A stretch of DNA of 11,892 nucleotides from Zhenpiania hominis (GTDB lineage Bacteria; Bacillota; Clostridia; Peptostreptococcales; Anaerovoracaceae): the NCBI RefSeq assembly GCF_014333425.1, contig NZ_JACRYT010000033.1:1-11892 (forward strand), written 5' to 3'. The notes under the pieces were generated by a model. The model saw only the letters and a list, made by a program, of their open reading frames with translations, did no database searches and was not told the DNA's origin. The position numbers and the translations under genes are program-made. Positions 1 through 6,290 of the stretch are shown piece by piece. Within the stretch, counting starts at the first letter, position 1. Every line of letters starts with the position of its first letter.

Positions 1-4
1 TTTC

Positions 5-23
5 CATAGAGACCTTATCCTTT
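5..23 (-). promoter_or_regulatory. Ribosome binding site and ATG of a possible gene running off the left edge
   Basis: On the minus strand AAAGGATAAGG (positions 23-13) is followed five bases later by an ATG at 7-5 and then GAA, where the window stops. The spacing suits translation initiation. About 97 bases separate the tape measure stop codon from this ATG, and they are AT-rich with stops in all three frames. This would be the first codon of a downstream gene, for example one carried by an inserted element. Only two codons are visible, so nothing can be said about its product. Confidence 0.3.
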
Positions 24-104
24 CGTGATTATTTTGTTTTTGGGTAAAACTATTTTATCACTTTGGAGTCGGTCTCTTCTTTTATTTCTCTGAAAACTCC
101 ACAA

Positions 105-1226
105 CTATTTTACACTATCCACATAGGGGATTAACATATCTCCAATTGGCTGAAGCACATCGACTTGAATTGTCCTCCATAGGCCACCGAGAGCCGATGA
201 AAAAGTATCAAACTTTGTTTCCGCCAGTGCATCTGCCGCATCTTTTGTTTTATCGATCTCATTTCTTGAGGTCGTAAGCGAAGTCACAACTTGGGGGGAA
301 AGATCTTCCCACATTGTACCGAACAAAGCCACTCCCGCAGCACTCTGTTTCACCGGATCTTCCATACCTGCAAGAGCCTGAATCGTCTGGTCAAATGCTT
401 TGCTCGCACTATCTCCTCCGGCGGCAATCCGCGCAGCCATATCATCCGAATTTAAACCGAGCAGTTTAAACCCTTCCGCTGTAGTGTTTGAACCATCTAT
501 CGAGCGAATTGAAAACTCTTTGATCGCATCTCCTATTTTGTCTAAATTCCATGCTCCTGCCTCTGCTCCGCTGCTGTAAATACTGAACATATCTTCCGCA
601 TTCAAGCCAAGTTTTTTGAATTGTACGGAATATTCATTGAGATTGTCATACAATTCATCGGAAAAATTCAGACCGCTTTGCGCACCTTGCGTCATTAAGT
701 TGAACGCCTCCTTTGATGAAATTCCAAAATTTTTCATCAAAGTATCTGCGGATCTGGTACTCTCTGCAACATCTACGCCGAATACGTCCCGCATCGCAAG
801 TGCATATTCCGTGCTTTGCTGTAACGCGCTTGTGTCTAATCCTTTTAAATTCTGATTGACCTGCGCAAGGGAATTGGATACATCTCCGATAGATTCGCCA
901 AAGTTCTCTTTATAGATGTCATTGATAACATCCTGATATTTTTCCATCTCTGCGGCAGAGGTGCCGGTTGCGGCCGCAAGCTGTACATATGCGTCCTCTG
1001 CATCCATTGCAAACTTTCCTGCTGCACCGGCCGCGGTTGCAATCGGTAGAGTGAACGCGTGCGTCAGGGAAGAGCCGGCACTCTCAAAGATTGCACCAAA
1101 ATTTTTAAACACCTGACCGGTATGAGAAATCCGTTTCTCCATGTCCCGCGCTGCTTTCGCAACTTGTTTTGACGGATTGGAAAAGTTGTCAATCAGTTTA
1201 ACAACCGCCGCCACAGTCTTTGCCAT
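105..1226 (-). CDS. Tail tape measure protein, N-terminal part only (truncated or split)
   Basis: Tape measure proteins set tail length and occupy the tail tube lumen. This frame has the typical phage tape measure core: a basic, helical N-terminus (residues 1-50), a hydrophobic stretch near 57-72, and the family-like segment with GVALFGTMWEDLSP (about 298-311) followed by a FDTFSSALGGLWRTIQ-type segment (339-354). The start is an ATG with GGGGGTGA just upstream, 4 bases after the stop of the chaperone frameshift product, which is the standard place for this gene. It ends at a TAG after only 373 residues, whereas tape measures of contractile phages are usually two or more times longer and continue with hydrophobic segments. 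The stop falls where family members normally read on. Identity as a tape measure is well supported. Whether the gene is interrupted by an insertion, naturally split or frameshifted cannot be decided because the window ends 104 bases later. Confidence 0.85.
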   Translation of the reverse strand: MAKTVAAVVKLIDNFSNPSKQVAKAARDMEKRISHTGQVFKNFGAIFESAGSSLTHAFTLPIATAAGAAGKFAMDAEDAYVQLAAATGTSAAEMEKYQDVINDIYKENFGESIGDVSNSLAQVNQNLKGLDTSALQQSTEYALAMRDVFGVDVAESTRSADTLMKNFGISSKEAFNLMTQGAQSGLNFSDELYDNLNEYSVQFKKLGLNAEDMFSIYSSGAEAGAWNLDKIGDAIKEFSIRSIDGSNTTAEGFKLLGLNSDDMAARIAAGGDSASKAFDQTIQALAGMEDPVKQSAAGVALFGTMWEDLSPQVVTSLTTSRNEIDKTKDAADALAETKFDTFSSALGGLWRTIQVDVLQPIGDMLIPYVDSVK

Positions 1227-1230
1227 TCAC

Positions 1231-1814
1231 TCACCCCCTTTTCATGCTTCGCTTTAGTTTTTTCAGCTCTTCTTCCCGCTCTCGGATTTCTTCATACAAA
1301 AAAGCACGCGTAACGGTTCGTTCGCCTGCTCCCATGTCAAAGTAATCCGATGGTTTCCAATTTTTCATGCAAAACAAGATATAGGCCGCATTTACATCTG
1401 TGTTTTGCTTAATTAGTTTTTTATTTCATCCTCTTCGCTGCCCGAAAAACCAGACAGAGCGGAAATCTCACTTGCAATTGCACCAGATTCTACACCAAAC
1501 AAGATCGCCGCGAGATCTTTTGGCGTAGCGGCCCCGAAATGTTCCATGAGTTGTGAATCCTTTAGATTCGGCTCCACCACACCTTCTACGCAACACATAA
1601 GGTTTTGTTCGTAAAGCCTTGACATATCCCGATTCCCCTTTTTGTCAAAGATCATCTGAGTAATGTCGTTGACGGTTTTACCGCTCAACTCCTGAATGGT
1701 AATTTCCGTAGGTTCGCCAAGCAATTTAGAGAGCTTTTTTGAGTGAATCTTTTTTGTTTCTTTTTCTTTTACCTTTTCTTTGTCAATCCGAATTAATTTT
1801 TCTGCAAGATTCAT
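1231..1814 (-). CDS. Tail assembly chaperone, long form made by -1 frameshift (G-GT type)
   Basis: Tail assembly chaperones of many phages are made as a short form and a frameshifted long form; both are needed to load tube subunits on the tape measure. Here the 133-residue short frame ends ATA AAA AAC TAA. The heptamer A AAA AAC (1422-1416) is in the correct phase for tandem -1 slippage, directly before the stop. In the -1 frame translation runs from 1416 to a TGA at 1233-1231, adding 61 residues (LIKQNTDVNA... to ...LKRSMKRG) for a product of about 194 residues. The extension carries an aromatic segment (NWKPSDYF) and a charged helix rich in E, R and K. It fills the otherwise gene-free gap up to the tape measure start, the same place as lambda GT. 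Slippage is inferred from sequence. Confidence 0.75.
1413..1814 (-). CDS. Tail assembly chaperone, short form (XkdN-like)
   Basis: This is the zero-frame 133-residue product, matching the size and position of XkdN-like proteins of PBSX-type contractile tails: after sheath and tube, before the tape measure. It is not part of the finished tail in known systems. The N-terminus (residues 1-30) is strongly charged, lysine- and glutamate-rich; the middle is predicted helical, and the end is acidic (SEEDEIKN). The ATG is preceded by AGGAGG with a 5-base spacer, lying 9 bases after the tube gene stop. The stop codon abuts the slippery heptamer described for the long form. Family assignment rests on gene order, length and composition more than on a diagnostic motif. 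Confidence 0.75.
   Translation of the reverse strand: MNLAEKLIRIDKEKVKEKETKKIHSKKLSKLLGEPTEITIQELSGKTVNDITQMIFDKKGNRDMSRLYEQNLMCCVEGVVEPNLKDSQLMEHFGAATPKDLAAILFGVESGAIASEISALSGFSGSEEDEIKN
1416..1422 (-). promoter_or_regulatory. Programmed -1 ribosomal frameshift site A AAA AAC
   Basis: The minus strand reads A AAA AAC with zero-frame codons AAA and AAC, the classic X XXY YYZ arrangement, followed at once by the TAA stop. After a 7-base spacer, GCAAAACA (1408-1401) can pair with TGTTTTGC (1376-1369), giving an 8-bp stem with a 24-base loop. That distance is typical for stimulatory structures, although the stem is A/U-rich. Confidence 0.75.
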
Positions 1815-1823
1815 AGTTGCCTC

Positions 1824-2255
1824 CTATTCGATCGATTCTAAAATATCAAAATCCGTAAAATTAAACGGAATAGATTCTTCCACCAGACTTCCCGCTTCCC
1901 AGTCCGCAAGTGTTAATTCCGTAAACACACAATCATTTAACTGAATCCGTTCAGCACCAAGAGCTTCCGGATCGTCTAGCTTTGTGATAATCGTTGCCCT
2001 GGTTGCCTTTCCAGCTTTGATATTGTCCGCAATCAGGTTCAGGAAATGGGAAGAAACCTTATGTAATGTCAATGTCCCTTCTCCGCTCATTCCTGTTACT
2101 TTGTATCCTTTTTTTAGCGTTCTTGACATAATAACTTCCGTTGTATCAAGAGACATTTTCGCTTCTAGGCCACTTGCTTCCGCCATGTAGGTATTATCAA
2201 CCCAGACCTCACCATAGCTTCCGCTGATAACGTTTTCTGCTTTATAGCTGTCCAT
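1824..2255 (-). CDS. Phage tail tube protein (XkdM-like)
   Basis: The 143-residue protein forms the inner tube of a contractile tail. It has the family pattern of PBSX XkdM-like tube proteins: an early beta-rich segment (VISGSYGEVWVDNTYMAEASGLEAKM), then a TGMSGEGTLTLHK stretch around residues 53-65 and a C-terminal beta segment ending PFNFTDFDILE. Length is normal for the family. The ATG has AAAGGAGGGAGATT before it, an excellent ribosome site, and lies 12 bases beyond the sheath stop. Its position between sheath and chaperone supports the call, and together with the sheath it shows that the tail is contractile. Confidence 0.87.
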   Translation of the reverse strand: MDSYKAENVISGSYGEVWVDNTYMAEASGLEAKMSLDTTEVIMSRTLKKGYKVTGMSGEGTLTLHKVSSHFLNLIADNIKAGKATRATIITKLDDPEALGAERIQLNDCVFTELTLADWEAGSLVEESIPFNFTDFDILESIE

Positions 2256-2267
2256 AATCTCCCTCCT

Positions 2268-3341
2268 TTACACCGTAATCTGTAAAGTAATATCTTCCAT
2301 AACGTCGGAAATCGTCATAGTTGCCGCAAGGAACACCTTTTCATCGGTATACTGCTTTTTTACTTCCTGATCCGGCATCGCTTCCGCCACTTCCCGAGAT
2401 ACACCTTTGTTAGTTACGATGTATTCTCGGATAGTTTCTACATCGAAATCAACAACGCAATCCTGTACAGCTCCCACGCGTTCCATTTCCGTCAGGTATG
2501 CACGGATCGCCGATAACAGCAAGCACTTGTTATCAAACGTGTTCAGATATTTTCCGATATAATTGTCCTCCGCCAAAAGAATCAGATCGTCGTAAATCAT
2601 ATCCATTGTTTCCACAACTTTAATTTTCTTCCAGCTTTCCGACTTTCCCTTCTGCACGGTTGTCATAGAATTGACCGCACGCGCAACCTTAACTTTTTCT
2701 CCATCGTAATAAAGGACAAATTTGCCTGCATCAATCGCGGTATCCAGTTCGCTTCTGGACAGCTTTTCACAGTCCGTTACATCTTCCAGCACCGCAAAGG
2801 TAGCCCCTTGTGTCAATGGCGTACCTGCCAGCACCCCGGCAATTCGGGAGCAAAATTCCTCTGTCGTATAGATATCATCTCCGATACTTGCTGTTTCGGT
2901 CGTATAATTGACAACTCCCTCGCAATCCGCCGCTGTATTCGGGAGTACCACTTTCACCTTATTTCTCGCTTCTCTTTGCTCTTTTACCCATGTAGCAACC
3001 GCCTGAGCCTGACCGTCCGTTTCTGCGGTCGGACAGCAAATCCAATTGACCTTATAAATCGAAAAATAGTCAAGTGCATCGGTATAATCCTCTGCTTCGC
3101 TTTCTAACACATAAAGAACAACCTTGCTCGGAGCAGATACATAACCTTTTAATGCTAGCCTCACCTGCTCCTGTACCGATTCTGAAAGAGTGCCTGGAAT
3201 GTCGGATACTTTATGAATCGTAACCGGATTTGTTTCTGGCACCGCATCTTTAACGATCATTCCGATCGCTCCTCTGTCGGACCGCCGAACGGAATCAATC
3301 GCTGCGGCGGTAAATATGATATTCATCGCTGGTAATCCCAT
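2268..3341 (-). CDS. Phage tail sheath protein (XkdK-like, short form)
   Basis: Sheath subunits surround the tube and contract at infection. The C-terminal half has the conserved sheath features: WKKIKVVETMDMIYDDL (about residues 237-253), a YIGKYLNTFDNKCLLLSAI block, and an extreme C-terminus made of beta strands (KVFLAATMTISDVMEDITLQITV) that in known sheaths links neighbouring subunits. The N-terminus begins with the MGLPAMNIIF strand. At 357 residues it is shorter than the roughly 460 residues of XkdK, consistent with a sheath lacking an outer variable domain. The ATG follows AAAGGAG by 8 bases and starts 3 bases past the previous gene's stop. Confidence 0.9.
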   Translation of the reverse strand: MGLPAMNIIFTAAAIDSVRRSDRGAIGMIVKDAVPETNPVTIHKVSDIPGTLSESVQEQVRLALKGYVSAPSKVVLYVLESEAEDYTDALDYFSIYKVNWICCPTAETDGQAQAVATWVKEQREARNKVKVVLPNTAADCEGVVNYTTETASIGDDIYTTEEFCSRIAGVLAGTPLTQGATFAVLEDVTDCEKLSRSELDTAIDAGKFVLYYDGEKVKVARAVNSMTTVQKGKSESWKKIKVVETMDMIYDDLILLAEDNYIGKYLNTFDNKCLLLSAIRAYLTEMERVGAVQDCVVDFDVETIREYIVTNKGVSREVAEAMPDQEVKKQYTDEKVFLAATMTISDVMEDITLQITV

Positions 3342-3344
3342 TGA

Positions 3345-3782
3345 TCATTCTCCTTTCTTCAAGCTGTTACTCATGTAGAGTTTTTCCATGAGAACCGCTG
3401 TTTCTGTTTCTTTTTCAATGCTTTCGTAATACTCAATTTCAAATGTAAAAACCGGAATATTTGCATGGTTCCCGGTAAATTCAAAGCTATGGTTACTGAG
3501 ATTCAGATATCGGCTTTCAACTTTGAGCTTTTTTAAAAATGCCTGCTGCATTTTGTTGAAGAAATCCATTCCGGCAGATTCATCCGGCTCCTTCTGAATA
3601 AAATCAATCTCCACTTCTACATTTTTGTGAACCAAATTCGCACTAAATTCCGAAAAGGTTTGTGTGATATACACAAAAAAAGAAGGCTTTTCATAACCTT
3701 CTACCGTATCCGCCCCGTAAATCGGATAGTCTGGATATAAAGTTTTTAAGACTGCGTTAACTGCGGTTTTGATTTTTTTCAA
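3345..3782 (-). CDS. Probable tail terminator / tail completion protein
   Basis: This 145-residue protein sits between the gp10-like gene and the sheath, the usual place of the tail terminator that caps the tube and joins it to the neck. The start appears to be a TTG (3782-3780) that overlaps the previous stop as TTGA; AAAGGAGGT lies 9 bases upstream and supports it. The pattern of a short N-terminal helix (KIKTAVNAVLKTLYPDYPIY), a central PSFFVYI strand and a later VEVEIDFIQKEP strand fits small alpha/beta proteins of this class (a DUF6838-type family is my recollection). The C-terminal 20 residues look disordered. The functional role is inferred from synteny. Confidence 0.6.
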   Translation of the reverse strand: MKKIKTAVNAVLKTLYPDYPIYGADTVEGYEKPSFFVYITQTFSEFSANLVHKNVEVEIDFIQKEPDESAGMDFFNKMQQAFLKKLKVESRYLNLSNHSFEFTGNHANIPVFTFEIEYYESIEKETETAVLMEKLYMSNSLKKGE

Positions 3783-4225
3783 TCCAGTCCTACCTCCTTT
3801 AAGATTTCATTCAAAACCTGTTCACCGATTTCATCGGCCTTTTCCGAACGCTGAGACATATATCGAGCAACGGTTTTTCTACCCTTTACATCACCAACAT
3901 AGCGCCCCGAATGTGTAAACATTCCATGGCCTTCTTCGTATAAATGATAATGCGGTGCATTTGATGTAACGGCTGCGGTCATTTTTGAACCTGAACGAAT
4001 TACCTTCCCTGGGCGAAAGCTATTCGCCAAAGGCTTGTGCGTTTCACCTTCTGATACATAATGATGTCCTTTTGCTTCCGTTCTTACCCGCTGCTTTAAA
4101 TCTTTCGCAACCCTTCTTGCTTCTTTTTTTAGAACCCTTTCCGCCGATGCCGGATATTGTTTCATCGCTTTCTTTAATGAGGTTTCCAGTTCTCCGGTTC
4201 CTTCCAATTCAAATTCAATACCCAT
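3779..4225 (-). CDS. HK97 gp10-like head-tail / neck protein
   Basis: Members of the HK97 gp10 family act at the head-tail junction or in tail completion. This protein has the family features: an N-terminal strand (MGIEFELEG), a helical region rich in K and R with EARRVAKDLKQRV, then a segment with HYHLYEEGHG (about residues 98-107), the conserved 'Y-x-x-E-x-G' type motif, and a C-terminal helix. I place the start at ATG 4225 because GAGGTG lies 7 bases upstream; an in-frame GTG at 4243 would add six residues but lacks a ribosome site. It overlaps the head-closure gene by 11 bases and the next gene by 4, which suggests coupled translation. Confidence 0.8.
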   Translation of the reverse strand: MGIEFELEGTGELETSLKKAMKQYPASAERVLKKEARRVAKDLKQRVRTEAKGHHYVSEGETHKPLANSFRPGKVIRSGSKMTAAVTSNAPHYHLYEEGHGMFTHSGRYVGDVKGRKTVARYMSQRSEKADEIGEQVLNEILKEVGLD

Positions 4226-4547
4226 CTGTGAACACCTCTTCACACTGAATTTCTATCATTTCGTGCCGTTCGTCCATATCGATCGGCGGACCTGCAATCT
4301 CAAAGATACGTCCGTGGTATAAGATCCGCATATCCGCGGTAATGTCGCTCCGGTATCTCACATAGATTCGGTGCGTTACTTCTGGCTTTAGCTTGGACAT
4401 AAAGGCCGATTCTGAAGATTTATACGGCTTCACCGTTGCCCATACGGTTTTATATTCCGTCCAGACATTTTTACTCTGCCCTATATCATCTTCTGTATGT
4501 TCAATCTTTAAGAATGTGATTCGCTTATTGAGTTTTCCGATGTCCAT
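4215..4547 (-). CDS. Head-closure protein (SPP1 gp16 / head-tail joining family)
   Basis: The 110-residue protein belongs to the small beta-barrel head-closure family that caps the connector after packaging. Characteristic features are the N-terminal DIGKLNKRITFLKIE strand, the VWTEYKTVWATVKPYKSSE segment (about residues 28-46), THRIYVRYRSDI, and MRILYHGRIFEIAGPP, a pattern shared by this family. Length is normal. The ATG is preceded by AAAAGGAGGACCCGGA inside the end of the connector gene, which it overlaps by 40 bases. Adjacent connector and gp10-like genes confirm the neck context. Confidence 0.87.
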   Translation of the reverse strand: MDIGKLNKRITFLKIEHTEDDIGQSKNVWTEYKTVWATVKPYKSSESAFMSKLKPEVTHRIYVRYRSDITADMRILYHGRIFEIAGPPIDMDERHEMIEIQCEEVFTDGY

Positions 4548-4831
4548 TCCGGGTCCTCCTTTTGCAGCTCTTCTGCTTGAAGCTGAAGAACAATCGAACC
4601 AACCACGTGAGCAAGCCGCTGTTTATCCGATTCTTTTACGATCAAAACACGGTTTTCATAAAAATCCTGCATAATCAAAAAATAAAGCATTCTAACTCTG
4701 TAATTCTCCGGATCGAATGCTCCGACAGAGGATTTAATGTAACCCTCTGTCGCCTGCATCATCATTTCAAGAATTGCGTCATCCGCATCTTCATCAATGC
4801 GCAGATACGCTTTCACCTCTTCTAGTGTCAC
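4508..4831 (-). CDS. Head-tail connector / DNA packaging protein (HK97 gp6-like)
   Basis: The 107-residue, all-helical protein starts TLEEVKAYLRIDEDADDAILEMMMQATEGYI, the hallmark N-terminus of gp6-like connector proteins that form a ring under the portal. A second helical block (YRVRMLYFLIMQDFYENR) and a short tail complete the normal family length. Translation begins at a GTG (4831-4829) overlapping the preceding stop codon as GTGA, a translational-coupling arrangement. No strong ribosome site is visible, only GGGGTG upstream. The C-terminal 20 residues are polar and read over the next gene's ribosome site and start. Confidence 0.88.
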   Translation of the reverse strand: MTLEEVKAYLRIDEDADDAILEMMMQATEGYIKSSVGAFDPENYRVRMLYFLIMQDFYENRVLIVKESDKQRLAHVVGSIVLQLQAEELQKEDPEWTSENSISESHS

Positions 4832-5064
4832 GAAATCACACCCCTGGCTTTTAACTGGGTAATCAGTTCGTTCACTTTCGCGGCAATCGTTGCCGCATCC
4901 GCAGATTCCGGCGTATCAATTGCCGATACCGCAGACGCACTACCGGAAAGTCCAGCCTTTGAAGCTGCCTGAATCCCGGATTCTATATTATTCAGCTTGT
5001 CTTTTGTAATGATGTCCCCGTCATTCCATGATGTCGGAGAATATCCGCTCGATTTTGCTGCCAT
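4828..5064 (-). CDS. Small head-fibre-like / head decoration protein
   Basis: This 78-residue protein lies between the capsid and connector genes, where decoration or head-fibre proteins often map. The N-terminal 30 residues contain SWNDGDIITKDKLNNIESGI (about residues 12-31), a motif I associate with virion attachment proteins and fibres, which usually precedes a trimeric stalk. The middle is low-complexity, rich in A and S. The C-terminus (ADAATIAAKVNELITQLKARGVIS) resembles the end of phage head-fibre proteins, a short coiled-coil-like helix. ATG 5064 follows AAAGGAGGTATAGC, an excellent ribosome site. That it is a real gene is well supported; the structural role is inferred. Confidence 0.65.
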   Translation of the reverse strand: MAAKSSGYSPTSWNDGDIITKDKLNNIESGIQAASKAGLSGSASAVSAIDTPESADAATIAAKVNELITQLKARGVIS

Positions 5065-5126
5065 GCTATACCTCCTTTAAATTTTTGCCGTTCCAACTTT
5101 TCCCGTACCAACTACGGCATTGTCAG

Positions 5127-5147
5127 CCGGGGGCGTTACTCCCCCAG
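5127..5147 (-). other. GC-rich hairpin over the capsid gene stop codon
   Basis: On the minus strand CTGGGGG (5147-5141) can pair with CCCCCGG (5133-5127) around a 7-base loop that holds the TAA stop, giving five G-C pairs plus C-G and a U-G. No T-tract follows, so it is not a normal terminator. It may stabilise the abundant capsid message, mark a processing point or affect termination of translation at the G5 run. Confidence 0.45.
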
Positions 5148-6272
5148 CGTTACCTGACCGTAAACAAATGCCTGCTCATCTTTCATTACGCAATCTTCTC
5201 TTTCGATTGCCCGGAAGAGTGTCAGATCCATTTCGTAAGCATTCAGCTCTCCAATGCTTGCGATATTGGAAGAGAGAATACTCATCTGGTTCCGATCAAA
5301 GAATTTGACCGCTTCCTTCAGGTCTCCAATGATCATCGGCACTTTGTTGGTTGCAGTCGGAAGATCTGCGTTCGGCACAACAAAGACCGGAACTGAAGTT
5401 GCCCCTGCACACAGGCGCATTTCTAAAGGTTTAACCGGATTCGGCTGAAGCAGATAGTCTCCATCTGCATCTTTTAAGGTATCTAACCATTGCAGGCCAT
5501 CGTCATTTGTGATAATAGAAGAGGTCGGCTTAAACGCCTGTCCCAGCGTTACATTCAGCGCTTTTTTGATGTCGTCTACGCTGGCAATTGCGGTTTTGTC
5601 TTTCGTGTCCAGTACTCCAAGAATCATCTTGTTTCTTGTAACGCGGGATTCATCTCCAATCCACTGAATCAGTACGTTGGTAATATTCGCATCGGAATCT
5701 GCTAAAAGTTCACTTGTGACCGGAAAATATCCGGCGTATTTTTCGATCTCATAAGAGATTCGCTCAAACTGCGGGGTAGAGCCAGCTCCAATTTTGCCAC
5801 CTTCGGCTACTTTCGAAAATCCGGTCTGCTGCGCACGTTTCTTAAAGGTACGCTGCCCCTTGTTCGTGGTTACGCGCTCCACATCTACCAGGGTAATTAG
5901 AGATGCTTTTGCCTCTCTATAGGTATTAATCCGGGTCTGAATGTCCTCCGGTACGGTATACCCTCCGTCTGCCGGAGTTCCCTCCACCATCGGATCTCCT
6001 GCGGCATTTTTAAACCCTCTTCTTGCTGCGTTAGCAAAGTCTGCCACCGCATCTTTCGGTTCATTTACTGGCTCAACATTCACCGGCTCTTTTACCTTTC
6101 CATCTCCTTCTGGATCAAGAATGTCTTTTAACAAGTCAAACTTATTCTGCATTTTTTCCAACTCTGCTTTTGCGTCTTTTGCTTCATCCAGTTTTCCTTC
6201 TTCTACAAGGTTGCGGACGGTCTCTTTCTGCTCATTAATGCTGTTTAACAGCTCAAGTAATTCTTTGTTCAT
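5136..6272 (-). CDS. Major capsid protein (HK97 fold)
   Basis: The main shell protein, 378 residues from the preferred start. Residues 1-55 form a charged coiled coil (KELLELLNSINEQKETVRNLVEEGKLDEAK...), the delta domain that serves as internal scaffold in HK97-like heads. A flexible acidic linker (about 52-75) follows, then FANAARRGFKNAAGD and the GTPADGGYTVPEDI region (98-111) that begins the mature capsid domain in this family. Cleavage by the adjacent protease is expected near residue 90, but the exact site is not visible. I chose ATG 6272 because GGAGGG lies 5 bases upstream; an ATG four codons earlier overlaps that ribosome site. The gene ends CTG GGG GAG TAA in a G5 tract with an open -1 frame beyond. 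Confidence 0.95.
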   Translation of the reverse strand: MNKELLELLNSINEQKETVRNLVEEGKLDEAKDAKAELEKMQNKFDLLKDILDPEGDGKVKEPVNVEPVNEPKDAVADFANAARRGFKNAAGDPMVEGTPADGGYTVPEDIQTRINTYREAKASLITLVDVERVTTNKGQRTFKKRAQQTGFSKVAEGGKIGAGSTPQFERISYEIEKYAGYFPVTSELLADSDANITNVLIQWIGDESRVTRNKMILGVLDTKDKTAIASVDDIKKALNVTLGQAFKPTSSIITNDDGLQWLDTLKDADGDYLLQPNPVKPLEMRLCAGATSVPVFVVPNADLPTATNKVPMIIGDLKEAVKFFDRNQMSILSSNIASIGELNAYEMDLTLFRAIEREDCVMKDEQAFVYGQVTLGE

Positions 6273-6290
6273 GTTTCCCTCCATAAAAAA

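Noticed and set aside
2805..3107. 99-codon plus-strand frame opposite the sheath gene
   Set aside because: Shadow of the sheath coding frame; no initiation signals.
5028..5396. 122-codon plus-strand frame opposite the capsid gene end
   Set aside because: It overlaps a certain capsid gene and the start of the next, with no ribosome site and no recognisable sequence.
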